From JACVRW01 sp963813495 (GTDB lineage Bacteria > Actinomycetota > Thermoleophilia > Solirubrobacterales > Thermoleophilaceae): 64,000 nt of DNA. The notes under the pieces are model-generated. The model worked only from the letters and a program-made list of their open reading frames with translations, had not been told where the DNA came from and did no database searches. Of the stretch, positions 52,698-60,884 are shown piece after piece; the stretch's first letter is position 1, and the number at the start of each line of letters is the position of its first letter. Where the stretch lies: positions 248,001 through 312,000 of the forward strand of contig CAWEZC010000010.1 of NCBI GenBank assembly GCA_963813495.1, read 5' to 3'. The position numbers and the translations under genes were made by a program.

Positions 52698-54347
52698 ATG
52701 GCAGCCGAGCCCCAGGCGATGACGGACGCGGAGCGCTGGTTTCGGGAGCGTTTTTCGAGCGTGCCGGAGCGTGCCGCGCTGTTTTCGACGTTGAGCGGGG
52801 AGCCGGTGGCGCCGTTGTACACGGCGGACGACGTGGGCCCGGCCGAGGAAATCGGTTTTCCGGGTGAGTTTCCGTTTACGCGTGGTGTGTATCCGTCGAT
52901 GTATCGCGGGCGGTTGTGGACGATGCGCCAGTTCGCGGGGTTCGGGACGGCGGAGGAGACCAACGAGCGCTTTCGCTATCTGCTCGATCACGGCCAGACG
53001 GGTTTGTCGACGGCGTTTGACATGCCGTCGTTGATGGGCCACGACTCCGACCATCCGCGCTCCGAGGGCGAGGTGGGCCGCGAGGGGGTGGCGGTCGATT
53101 CGCTGGCCGACATGGAGGCGCTGTTCGGGGGGATCGACATGGGTGGGGTGTCGACCTCGATGACGATCAACGCGCCGGCGGCGCTGATGCTGGCCTTCTA
53201 TGTGGTGGCGGCAGAGCGTCAGGGGGTCGGGCCGGAGCGGCTGGCGGGGACGATCCAGACCGACATCCTGAAGGAGTACATCGCCCAGAAGGAGTGGTGT
53301 TTTCCGATCGATCCGGCTATGCGGCTGGTCACCGACATGGTGGAGTACTGCGCGCGGGCGATGCCGCGCTGGCATCCGATCTCGATCAGCGGGTACCACA
53401 TCAGGGAGGCCGGCTCGACGGCGGCGCAGGAGCTGGCGTTCACGCTCAAGGACGGATTCACCTACGTGGAGCACGGTGTGGAGCGTGGCCTTCGGGTGGA
53501 CGAGTTCGCCCCGCGGTTGTCGTTCTTCTTCAACGCGCACATCGATTTCTTCGAGGAGATCGCCAAGTACCGCGCGGCGCGGCGGATCTGGGCGCGGGAG
53601 CTGCGGGACACGTATGGGGCCCGCGACGAGCGTTCGCTGCTGATGCGTTTCCACACCCAGACGGCGGGGGTGTCGCTGACCGCCCAGCAGCCGTTGAACA
53701 ACATCGTCAGGACGGCCACCGAGGCGCTGTCGGCGGTGTTGGGTGGCACGCAGTCGCTGCACACCAACAGCTTCGACGAGGCGCTGGCGTTGCCGACCGA
53801 GGGGGCGGTCCGGGTGGCGCTCAGGACACAGCAGATCCTCGCCCACGAGACCGGGGTGGCCAACACGATCGACCCCCTGGGCGGGTCCTATTTCGTGGAG
53901 GCGCTGACCGATCGGCTGGAGGCGGAGGCCTACGACTACTTCCGCCGCATCGACGAGCTCGGCGGGATGGTGGAGGCGATCAAGCAGAACTATCCCCAGA
54001 CCGAGATCGCCGACGCGTCGTTTCGGCTCCAGCAGGAGATCGAGCGCGGCGAGCGGGTCATCGTTGGGGTCAACCGCCACCAGCACGAGGACGACCAGGC
54101 CACCGACACCCTGCGCATCCCGCCGGGGCTGGAGCGCAAGCAGATCGGCCGCGTGCAAGCCGTCCGCGCCGCCCGCGACAGCCAGGCCGTGGAGTCCACG
54201 CTGGCCGAACTGCGCGACGCCGCCGCCGGCGACCGCAACCTGATGGACCCGCTGCTGCATTGCGCGCGCGCCCACGCCACCGAAGGCGAGATCGTCCAGT
54301 CCCTCCAGCAGGTCTTCGGCACCTACACCGAAACCCCCGTCTTCTAA
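52698..54347 (+). CDS. B12-dependent acyl-CoA mutase, large (catalytic) subunit
   Basis: This 549-residue TIM-barrel subunit has RGVYPSMYRGRLWTMRQFAG, AFDMPSLMGHDSD, SISGYHIREAGSTAAQELAF and THTAGVSLT-like HTQTAGVSLTAQQP. It lacks the B12-binding domain, which is encoded separately at 56746. In methylmalonyl-CoA mutase an Arg in the ILKE-x-MVRN segment holds the carboxylate; here it reads LKEYIAQKEWCF, with Gln, as in isobutyryl-CoA mutase. The Tyr of the RGVY segment is MCM-like. Substrate is therefore uncertain. The first two thirds use unusually many T- and G-ending codons compared with neighbours. Confidence 0.88.
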   Translation: MAAEPQAMTDAERWFRERFSSVPERAALFSTLSGEPVAPLYTADDVGPAEEIGFPGEFPFTRGVYPSMYRGRLWTMRQFAGFGTAEETNERFRYLLDHGQTGLSTAFDMPSLMGHDSDHPRSEGEVGREGVAVDSLADMEALFGGIDMGGVSTSMTINAPAALMLAFYVVAAERQGVGPERLAGTIQTDILKEYIAQKEWCFPIDPAMRLVTDMVEYCARAMPRWHPISISGYHIREAGSTAAQELAFTLKDGFTYVEHGVERGLRVDEFAPRLSFFFNAHIDFFEEIAKYRAARRIWARELRDTYGARDERSLLMRFHTQTAGVSLTAQQPLNNIVRTATEALSAVLGGTQSLHTNSFDEALALPTEGAVRVALRTQQILAHETGVANTIDPLGGSYFVEALTDRLEAEAYDYFRRIDELGGMVEAIKQNYPQTEIADASFRLQQEIERGERVIVGVNRHQHEDDQATDTLRIPPGLERKQIGRVQAVRAARDSQAVESTLAELRDAAAGDRNLMDPLLHCARAHATEGEIVQSLQQVFGTYTETPVF

Positions 54348-54425
54348 GCGCCGGAGCGGCGTCGCCGAACGTCCATTCGGTCCGCCGCCATTCAAGGGAT
54401 CGCGCCCGCGGCCGATGCCAACCGG

Positions 54426-55844
54426 GTGAAGCCACGCTTCCTTGCTCTCGCGACCGCGTTTCTGGTCCTGGCTCCCGCGGCCCACGCGTACGCGGCGCCC
54501 GAGCAGGGTGATGCCGGCGAGCTGCCAAGCAGCGCTCAGAACCTGACCGGCGAGGCGGTGGGTACGATCAGCGGCGGGCTGGACGGGCCCGAGCCCGGCG
54601 ACCTCTACCGGATCTGCCTGTCGGGCGGCGGGTCGTTCTCGGCCACCACGGAGGGCGCCACGGAGATCGACACCCAGCTCTTCCTGTTCAACGGGGCGGG
54701 CCGCGGCGTGTACGCCAACGACGACTGGTCCGGCACCAAGCAGGCGACCCTCCCCGCCGACAACCCGCTGACTCCCGCCACTCCGGGCGAGTACTTCCTC
54801 GGCGTGAGCTCCTACGGCAGCGATCCCTACAGCGCCGACGGAATCATCTTCCCGAACGTCGCCTACCTGGTGGGCGCCACCGGCCGCGGGGCCGGCGCGC
54901 CGCTCGAGCGCTGGGACGGGCGTCCGCGCGAGGAGGGCGACTACACCGTCACGCTCACCGGCACGACGGTGTGCGACTCCACGGCCCCGGCGATCGACCT
55001 GCGCATCCCCAGCGACGGCGTCCAGGTCCCGCTCGGGGCTCGGGTCGAGGTCGACTTCAGCTGCACCGACGATGGGGGCTCGGGCCTGGCATCGTGCGAG
55101 GGCACGGTGGCCGACGGCGCCACGCTCGACACCTCCACGCTCGGCACCAAGTCCGTGACCGTGACCGCGCTCGACCGGGCCGGCAACCAGTCGGTGGTCA
55201 CCGCAAGCGTCGAGGTGACCGACCAGACGGCACCCGTCATCGACCTGCGTACTCCCGCCGAGGGCGCGGTCTACACCGTGGGCGGCGAGGTGACGGTCGA
55301 CTACGACTGCGCCGACCAGCCCGCTGGCTCGGGCCTGGCCACCTGCACGGGCGACCTGGCCGACGGGGCCAGGCTCGACACCTCCAGCCCCGGGACGCGC
55401 AGCTTCACCGTCACGTCCGGCGACAGCGCGGGCAATACGACCGCTGAGACCGTCTCCTATGACGTCGCCGCCGCCGGCCACGAGTTCGAGGGCTTCCTGT
55501 GGCCGGTCGAGGCCTTCCCCGGGGTCACCCGCTGGGTGGCCGGCGTTCCGGTCCCGATCCGCTTCTCCCTGGGCGGCGACCAGGGCCGCGACGTGCTGGC
55601 CGACGGCTACCCGCAGGTCGCCGAGGTGGACTGCGGGGCCGGCGAGACGCCGGAACAGGGGGCTCCCGCGCGCAGTGCCTGGGGCCAGGGGCTGCGCTAT
55701 CGGCCGCGCAAGGACCGCTACGTCTACTTGTGGAAGACCGAACACCGCTGGGCGGGGAGCTGCCGCCAGTTCCTGCTGCGGCTGGACGATGGGTCGCTGC
55801 AGCGCGCAGAGTTCAAGTTCCCGCGGCGCTGGTGGTGGCGGTAG
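54426..55844 (+). CDS. Secreted protein with pre-peptidase C-like, Ig-like and PxKF domains
   Basis: This 472-residue exported protein has a signal peptide (FLALATAFLVLAPAAHAYAA). An N-terminal beta domain resembles pre-peptidase C-terminal domains (GDLYRICLSGGGSFSATTEG, DTQLFLFN). Two Ig-like repeats follow, each opening with TAPxIDLR and containing SGLA(S/T)C. The C-terminal PxKF-like domain has GFLWPVEAFPGVTRWVAGVP and PIRFSLGGDQGRDV. The start is GTG 54426. It lies between the two mutase subunits but has no obvious link to them. It probably acts at the cell surface or outside the cell. Confidence 0.75.
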   Translation: MKPRFLALATAFLVLAPAAHAYAAPEQGDAGELPSSAQNLTGEAVGTISGGLDGPEPGDLYRICLSGGGSFSATTEGATEIDTQLFLFNGAGRGVYANDDWSGTKQATLPADNPLTPATPGEYFLGVSSYGSDPYSADGIIFPNVAYLVGATGRGAGAPLERWDGRPREEGDYTVTLTGTTVCDSTAPAIDLRIPSDGVQVPLGARVEVDFSCTDDGGSGLASCEGTVADGATLDTSTLGTKSVTVTALDRAGNQSVVTASVEVTDQTAPVIDLRTPAEGAVYTVGGEVTVDYDCADQPAGSGLATCTGDLADGARLDTSSPGTRSFTVTSGDSAGNTTAETVSYDVAAAGHEFEGFLWPVEAFPGVTRWVAGVPVPIRFSLGGDQGRDVLADGYPQVAEVDCGAGETPEQGAPARSAWGQGLRYRPRKDRYVYLWKTEHRWAGSCRQFLLRLDDGSLQRAEFKFPRRWWWR

Positions 55845-55894
55845 CCCGCTCCGGATTGCGTAGGACGTCCGGCACGGGATAGATTGCCGGTCTG

Positions 55895-56710
55895 ATGAGG
55901 CACTGGCTCGTCCTCGGCGCGATCTACGCGCTCGCCGCAGCACTCGTACTGCCGACCTCGTTGTTCGCCTCCGAAGACGCCGCGCCGGCCGCAGCGCCGG
56001 CCGCGCCTGCGGAGCAGCCGTCCGTCGCCGCGGAGCAGCCCGGACCGGAAGCCCAGGCGCCGCCGCTCGCAGCGGAGGCGCAGGTGGCGCCCACAGGCGA
56101 CCCGGCGCCCGCAGCGCCCGAGACCGCTCCGGGGGCGCCCGGCCCCGAGCCGGCGGCCGCCCAAGGGAGCGCCACCGGCGAGACACCGGCAGAGGCCAAC
56201 GGCGTCCAGGATCTCGGTGACGAGCGCGACCGCCCGGGTGAGCAGACCGAGCGCCTGCTGGTGAAGGCCGCGGCCACCTCCAACGTCGTCATCACCGACT
56301 TCGAGTTCACGCCGGCCACGATCACGGTCATCCAGGGCGACACGGTCGTCTGGACCAACGACGGGCCCACCGCTCACTCCGCCACCGCCTCGGACGGCAG
56401 CTTCGACACCGGCATCTTCCCTTCAGGGGAGAGCCGCGAGGTCACCTTCGACGATCCCGGCAGGTTCGCCTACATCTGCACGCCTCACCCCAACATGAAG
56501 GGCACCGTGGTGGTGGAGGCGGCGGACAGCGACCCGGCCGGGCAGGAGGAGGAGGCCGCTGTCGAGAACGCCGAGGAGGTGGAGGACCAGGCTCTCGCCG
56601 AGGACACCCTGCCGGCCACCGGCGGTGAGGTGCAGGCGCTGATCATGCTCGGCCTGCTGATGCTCGCGCTCGGGGCCGTCATCGAGTTTCGCGCCCGCCG
56701 GCAGAGCTGA
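55895..56710 (+). CDS. LPxTG-anchored plastocyanin-like (cupredoxin) protein
   Basis: This 271-residue protein has a signal peptide and a long Ala/Pro/Glu linker (about residues 28-115). The cupredoxin domain begins VVITDFEFTPATITVIQGDT. Copper ligands are seen in PTAHSATASDG (His), and Cys, His and Met in YICTPHPNMKG. An acidic linker and LPATGG, a hydrophobic helix and RARRQS form a sortase signal. It would carry electrons or copper at the cell surface. TAGATT at 55880-55885, 9 nt before the ATG, is a likely -10 box. Confidence 0.85.
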   Translation: MRHWLVLGAIYALAAALVLPTSLFASEDAAPAAAPAAPAEQPSVAAEQPGPEAQAPPLAAEAQVAPTGDPAPAAPETAPGAPGPEPAAAQGSATGETPAEANGVQDLGDERDRPGEQTERLLVKAAATSNVVITDFEFTPATITVIQGDTVVWTNDGPTAHSATASDGSFDTGIFPSGESREVTFDDPGRFAYICTPHPNMKGTVVVEAADSDPAGQEEEAAVENAEEVEDQALAEDTLPATGGEVQALIMLGLLMLALGAVIEFRARRQS

Positions 56711-56745
56711 GGGCCACGGACCCGCACGGGGTAACCTCCGCCGGC

Positions 56746-57144
56746 ATGTCGAGCCGAAAGATCCGCGTGGTGGTGGCCAAGCCGGGCCTGGACGGCCATG
56801 ACCGTGGCGCCAAGATCATCGCCCGCGCGTTGCGGGACGCGGGCATGGAGGTGATCTACACCGGCCTGCACCAGACACCCGAGCAGATCGTCGAAACCGT
56901 GCTGCAGGAGGATGCGGACGCAGTGGGCCTGTCGATTCTCTCCGGCGCGCACATGACGCTCGTTCCGCGCATCGCCGCACTGCTCAAGGACGAGGGCGCC
57001 GAGGATGTCGTGCTGGTGGTGGGCGGGACGATTCCGAGCGAGGACATCGCCGAGCTCAAGGAGCTCGGTGTGGCCGAGGTGTTCACCCCGGGCGCTCCGG
57101 TGCAGGGGATCATCGACTTCCTGCGCCAGGCCGTACCGGCGTGA
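56746..57144 (+). CDS. B12-binding small subunit of acyl-CoA mutase
   Basis: This 132-residue protein is a complete cobalamin-binding Rossmann domain. The lower-ligand motif DxHxxG is Asp16-x-His18-x-x-Gly21 in KPGLDGHDRGAKII. SILSGAHMTLVPRI and VVGGTIPSEDI are the later family motifs. It pairs with the large subunit at 52698 to form an IcmAB-like or archaeal-type mutase; MeaB at 15249 is the expected chaperone. TAACCT at 56732-56737, 8 nt before ATG, is a possible -10. Confidence 0.92.
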   Translation: MSSRKIRVVVAKPGLDGHDRGAKIIARALRDAGMEVIYTGLHQTPEQIVETVLQEDADAVGLSILSGAHMTLVPRIAALLKDEGAEDVVLVVGGTIPSEDIAELKELGVAEVFTPGAPVQGIIDFLRQAVPA

Positions 57145-57207
57145 GGATGGAATCGTGCGCAGCCAGCCGAGCCGGCTGCTTCGCCTGAGCATTGGCGCCG
57201 CTACGCG

Positions 57208-57225
57208 ATTGACTCGTCAGTCAAT
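57208..57225. promoter_or_regulatory. Palindromic operator ATTGACT-N4-AGTCAAT, copy 3, at the etf promoter
   Basis: ATTGACTCGTCAGTCAAT has perfect 7-bp arms. Its TTGACT (57209-57214) is followed after 15 nt by TAACAT, so it doubles as the -35 of the etfBA/ETF-QO promoter. Core TGACT-N4-AGTCA is shared with sites at 149 and 4629. A TetR-family acyl-CoA-responsive repressor is the likely reader. Confidence 0.65.
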
Positions 57226-57300
57226 GAAGTAACATCGGCTCCGCCGCAGGGGGCAAGACGCCGTCCAGCGCGCCAAGTCTCAAGCCAAGGAGAAGCTTCC

Positions 57301-58095
57301 GTGAAGATCTGCGTCCTCGTAAAAGAGGTGCCCGACGCCGCCGTCGAGAAGCGCATGGACCAGGGCTCCAAGCGCATCGACCGCTCGGGCGAGACCACTC
57401 TGAACCAGTTCGACACCCACGCCATCGAGGCTGCGATGCAGATCCGCGAAGGCGGTGAGGTGGACGTCGAGGAGATCGTTGCCGTGACGATGGCGCCCGC
57501 CGAGGCCGGGCGCACGCTCAACAAGGCGGTGGCGCTGGGCGCCGACCGCTCCGTGCACCTGACCGACGAAGCCCTCGCGGGCTCCGACGTGTGCGCCACC
57601 GGCTACGCGCTGGCGAAGGTGCTCGAGGCGGAGTCGCCCGACCTCGTTCTGCTCGGCCAGCAGTCGGCCGACGGCGAGTGCTACACGATCGGCGCGGTGG
57701 TGGCCGACCATCTGCGCATGCCCTCGCTGACCCAGGTGATCCAGCTGGACGTCGACGGCGGCAAGCTGCGCTGCGAGCGCCAGGCCGAATACGGGTACGA
57801 CACCGTCGAGGTCGAGCTGCCTGCCGTGATCGCGGTGGGTGATGCCATCAACGAGCCGCGCTACCCCTCGCTCAAGGCGATCATGGGAGCCAAGAAGAAG
57901 CCGCGCGACGTCAAGGCCGTCGGCGACGTCGGCATCGAGGCCGATCGCGTCGGAGAGGAGGGCTCGCGCACCGCGGTCCTAGGCATCAACCCGCCGGCCG
58001 AGAAGGCCGCCGGCGAGATCATCGAGGACGAGGACACGAACGAGACCGTCGAGCGCATCGTCAGCTGGCTCGAGGAAAGGAAGCTGCTGGCATGA
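57301..58095 (+). CDS. etfB: Electron transfer flavoprotein beta subunit
   Basis: This 264-residue protein begins KICVLVKEVPDAAVEKRM, with NQFDTHAIEAAMQI and VLLGQQSADGECYTIGAVVA, the AMP-binding and ETF-beta signature segments. It takes electrons from acyl-CoA dehydrogenases as half of the ETF heterodimer. GTG 57301 is preceded by AAGGAG (57287-57292). It overlaps etfA by ATGA. The operon is led by the palindrome at 57208. Confidence 0.95.
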   Translation: MKICVLVKEVPDAAVEKRMDQGSKRIDRSGETTLNQFDTHAIEAAMQIREGGEVDVEEIVAVTMAPAEAGRTLNKAVALGADRSVHLTDEALAGSDVCATGYALAKVLEAESPDLVLLGQQSADGECYTIGAVVADHLRMPSLTQVIQLDVDGGKLRCERQAEYGYDTVEVELPAVIAVGDAINEPRYPSLKAIMGAKKKPRDVKAVGDVGIEADRVGEEGSRTAVLGINPPAEKAAGEIIEDEDTNETVERIVSWLEERKLLA

Positions 58096-59063
58096 GCATC
58101 CTCACCTACGCACTTCACCACGAGGGCGAGTTCAACAAGAACTCGCTGGGCGCCGTTTCCGAGGGCGCCAAGCTGGCCCAGGCGCTGGGCGGCGAGGCCG
58201 CCGCCGTCGTGGTCGGCGGGGACGACCTGACCGACGAGCTGTGCGCCTCGCTGGGCCGCTTTGGCGCGGCCAAGGTCTACCGCGTCAAGGGACCGGAAGG
58301 CCTCGCCCAGCCGGTTGTCGACGCGATGGCCAAGGTCATCTCCGAGAACGGTTACAAGTACGCGCTCTTCGGAGGCGGCCTGCTCGGCTTCGAGATCGGC
58401 GCCGGCCTCACCGCGCGGCTCAACGCCGGCGTGACCATGGAGGTCACCGCCGTGCGGGCCGAGGACGGCAAGCTCGTGGCCGAGCGCCCGATCCTGCAGG
58501 ACTCGGCCATCGTGGACGTCGGCTACGTCGGCGAGCCGGGAATCATCATCGGCCGCCTCAACGCCTTCGACGTCCAGGAGGCCGGCGACGGCGCGGCCGA
58601 GGTCATCGACGTCGACGTCTCCTTCGAGGACCATTCGACCAAGGCCGTGATGGTGCAGCGCGGCGAGCAGCGCGGCGCCGACGTGAACATTGAAGACGCC
58701 GACATCCTGGTGGCCGGCGGCCGTGGCCTGGGCAAGGCCGAGGGCTTCGAGCTGTGCGAGTCGCTGGCCGGCGCCCTGGGCGGCGCCGTGGCCGCCACCC
58801 GCGCGGTGGTGGACGCCGGCTGGTACCCCTACGCGGCGCAGATCGGGCAGACCGGCAAGACGGTGGCTCCCAAGCTCTACCTGGCGGCCGGCATCTCCGG
58901 TGCGATCCAGCACAAGGTCGGTATGCAGGCCTCGGAGAACATCGTCGCGATCAACAAGGATCCCAATGCCCCGATCTTCGAGTTCTCCGACCTCGGCGTG
59001 GTCGGCGACCTCAACAAGATCATGCCGAAGCTGACCGAGGCCCTGAAGGCCAAGAGAGGCTGA
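58092..59063 (+). CDS. etfA: Electron transfer flavoprotein alpha subunit
   Basis: This 323-residue protein has an N-terminal adenine-nucleotide-like fold and a C-terminal FAD domain. Its motifs are ILVAGGRGLGKAEGFELCES, YPYAAQIGQTGKTVAPKLYL and AGISGAIQHKVGM, then NKDPNAPIFEFSDLGVVGDL. All usual FAD contacts of ETF-alpha are in place. It is coupled to etfB (ATGA) and followed after 7 bp by the ETF-quinone oxidoreductase gene, giving a complete electron path to the quinone pool. Confidence 0.95.
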   Translation: MSILTYALHHEGEFNKNSLGAVSEGAKLAQALGGEAAAVVVGGDDLTDELCASLGRFGAAKVYRVKGPEGLAQPVVDAMAKVISENGYKYALFGGGLLGFEIGAGLTARLNAGVTMEVTAVRAEDGKLVAERPILQDSAIVDVGYVGEPGIIIGRLNAFDVQEAGDGAAEVIDVDVSFEDHSTKAVMVQRGEQRGADVNIEDADILVAGGRGLGKAEGFELCESLAGALGGAVAATRAVVDAGWYPYAAQIGQTGKTVAPKLYLAAGISGAIQHKVGMQASENIVAINKDPNAPIFEFSDLGVVGDLNKIMPKLTEALKAKRG

Positions 59064-59070
59064 CCCGCGG

Positions 59071-60828
59071 ATGCCCACCGCACCGATCGAGTTCCCGCCG
59101 CCCGTCGACTCCGCCAAGGAGTTCGTGGGCGCGCCCACCGACCCCGAGGACGAGCGCATCGAGGTGGGCGTCGCGATCGTGGGCGGCGGCCCCGGGGGCC
59201 TGGCCTGCGCCATCAGGCTGACCCAGCTGCTGGCCGAGGACGAGGCGCTGACGGAATCGCTGGGCGAGGTGCCCGTTGCGCTCGTCGAGAAGGGCAAGGG
59301 TCCCGGCTCGCACCTGCTCTCCGGCGCGATGATGAACCCGTCGGCGATGCGCAAGCTCTTCCCCGACCTCCCGGAGAGCGAGTGGCCGACCTACGGCGCG
59401 GTGGAGAAGGACACGGTCTACCTGCTGCCCAACCGCAAGCGGGCCATTCCGCTCAAGCCGACCCCGCCGCCGTTTCGCAACCACGGCAACCACGTGACCT
59501 CGGTCGCCCAGCTCGGCCGCTGGCTGTCCGACCAGGCCGAGGAGGCCGGGGTCTACATACTGGGCGAGACCGTGGCGGCCAAGCTGCTCGTCGAGGACGG
59601 CCGCGTGGTCGGAGTGCGCTCGGGCGACAAGGGCCGCGGCAAGGAGGGCGAGGAGCTCGGCAACTTCGAGCCCGGGGCGGATCTGATCGCCCAGGCCACC
59701 GTGCTGGCCGAGGGCACCCAGGGCCACCTGACCGGTGCGGCCATCCGGCACTTCGAGCTCGGCTCCGAGGATCCCCAGCAGTGGGAGCTCGGCGTGAAGG
59801 AGGTTTGGGAGGTACGGCAGCCGCTCGACCGGGTCATCCACACGATGGCCTGGCCGCTGCGCTTCGGGCCCCAGTACCGCGAGTTCGGCGGCTCGTTCAT
59901 CTACCCGATGGGCGAGGACCGCGTATCGATGGGCCTCGTGGTGGGGCTCGACTACCGCGACGCCAGCTTCTCGGTCCACGACGCCCTCCAGGAGCTCAAG
60001 GGCCATCCGCTCGTCGCGAAGATCATCGAGGGCGGCAAGCGTGTCGGCTGGGGGGCCAAGACGATCCCCTCCGGCGGCTACTGGGCCCAGCCGCGCCGCT
60101 ACTGGGCACCCGGCCTCGCCATCGCCGGTGACGGCGCCGGCATGGTGAACATCCCGACGCTCAAGGGCGTGCACTACGCCATGCACGCCGGCATGTTCGC
60201 CGCGGAGGCCATCTACGAGCGCCTGAAGGCCGGCGTAGAGGGCACCGCCGACCTCTCGAACTACGAGCGCAAGGTCCGCGGCTCGGAGATCCAGAAGGAC
60301 ATCCGGCGCTCGCGCAACATGCGCCAGCCCTTCTCGCGCGGCTTCCTCGTCGGCGGCGCGATCGCCAACATGATGGAGATCTCCGGCGGGCGCTTTCCCG
60401 GCGGCCGCTGGAAGACCCACGACGACGCCACCGTGGACGTCTTCATCGGCGACCGCGACAAGCGCTACCCAAAGCCCGACGGCAAGACCACCTTCGACAA
60501 GCTGTCCTCGGTCTTCCTCACCGGCAACGCCACGCGCGACGATGCCCCCAACCACATCCGCATCCAGGACAGGGTGCCGCTCGAGCTGGCGCTGATGTGG
60601 CAGAACATGTGCCCCGCCGCGGTCTACGAGGTGCCCGAGGAGGAGATCGAGGGCGCCCGCGTGAACGGCAACACCCAAGGGGGCGCAGGCGGCAAGCTCG
60701 ACGGCAGCCACGAGGTCAAGCTGCACATCACTCCCTCGAACTGCGTGCAGTGCGGGGCGATCACCGCCAAGGGCGGCCGGCTGACGCCGCCCGAGGGCGG
60801 CGACGGCCCCAACTACCAGGTCACCTGA
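59071..60828 (+). CDS. Electron transfer flavoprotein-ubiquinone oxidoreductase-like
   Basis: This 585-residue protein moves electrons from ETF to quinone at the membrane. It has the FAD motif AIVGGGPGGLACAIRL, SGAMMNPSAMRKLF, LGRWLSDQAEEAGVYI, GDGAGMVNIPTLKGVHYAMH and DRVPLELALMWQNMCPAAVYEV. The C-terminal cluster region reads NCVQCGAITAKGG. In the mitochondrial enzyme this is NCVHCKTCDIK with a fourth Cys; here the equivalent position is Ile, so only three of four cluster cysteines are seen. Length and the rest match the family. It ends the etf operon. Confidence 0.88.
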   Translation: MPTAPIEFPPPVDSAKEFVGAPTDPEDERIEVGVAIVGGGPGGLACAIRLTQLLAEDEALTESLGEVPVALVEKGKGPGSHLLSGAMMNPSAMRKLFPDLPESEWPTYGAVEKDTVYLLPNRKRAIPLKPTPPPFRNHGNHVTSVAQLGRWLSDQAEEAGVYILGETVAAKLLVEDGRVVGVRSGDKGRGKEGEELGNFEPGADLIAQATVLAEGTQGHLTGAAIRHFELGSEDPQQWELGVKEVWEVRQPLDRVIHTMAWPLRFGPQYREFGGSFIYPMGEDRVSMGLVVGLDYRDASFSVHDALQELKGHPLVAKIIEGGKRVGWGAKTIPSGGYWAQPRRYWAPGLAIAGDGAGMVNIPTLKGVHYAMHAGMFAAEAIYERLKAGVEGTADLSNYERKVRGSEIQKDIRRSRNMRQPFSRGFLVGGAIANMMEISGGRFPGGRWKTHDDATVDVFIGDRDKRYPKPDGKTTFDKLSSVFLTGNATRDDAPNHIRIQDRVPLELALMWQNMCPAAVYEVPEEEIEGARVNGNTQGGAGGKLDGSHEVKLHITPSNCVQCGAITAKGGRLTPPEGGDGPNYQVT

Positions 60829-60853
60829 CGCTGCCAGGCAAGCGGGGGTCCTG

Positions 60854-60884
60854 GAAGTTTGTCCACCAGAAGGCGACAAACTTC
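60854..60884. terminator. Inverted repeat at the convergent ends of the ETF-QO and membrane protein genes
   Basis: GAAGTTTGTC (60854-60863) and GACAAACTTC (60875-60884) form a perfect 10-bp, AT-rich stem around an 11-nt loop, between the stops at 60828 and 60883. It probably ends transcription from both sides. The AT-rich stem stands out in this GC-rich region. Confidence 0.5.

Noticed and set aside
49808..52963. Long minus-strand open frame (about 1050 codons) across the thiolase and glycosidase genes
   Set aside because: It runs antisense to conserved thiolase motifs and its composition is arginine/histidine-rich, so it is a shadow frame.
52581..56186. Very long minus-strand open frame (about 1200 codons) across the mutase and PxKF genes
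   Set aside because: It is antisense to two clear genes, is dominated by Arg, Gly, His and Gln, and has no recognisable domain. It results from high GC at third positions.
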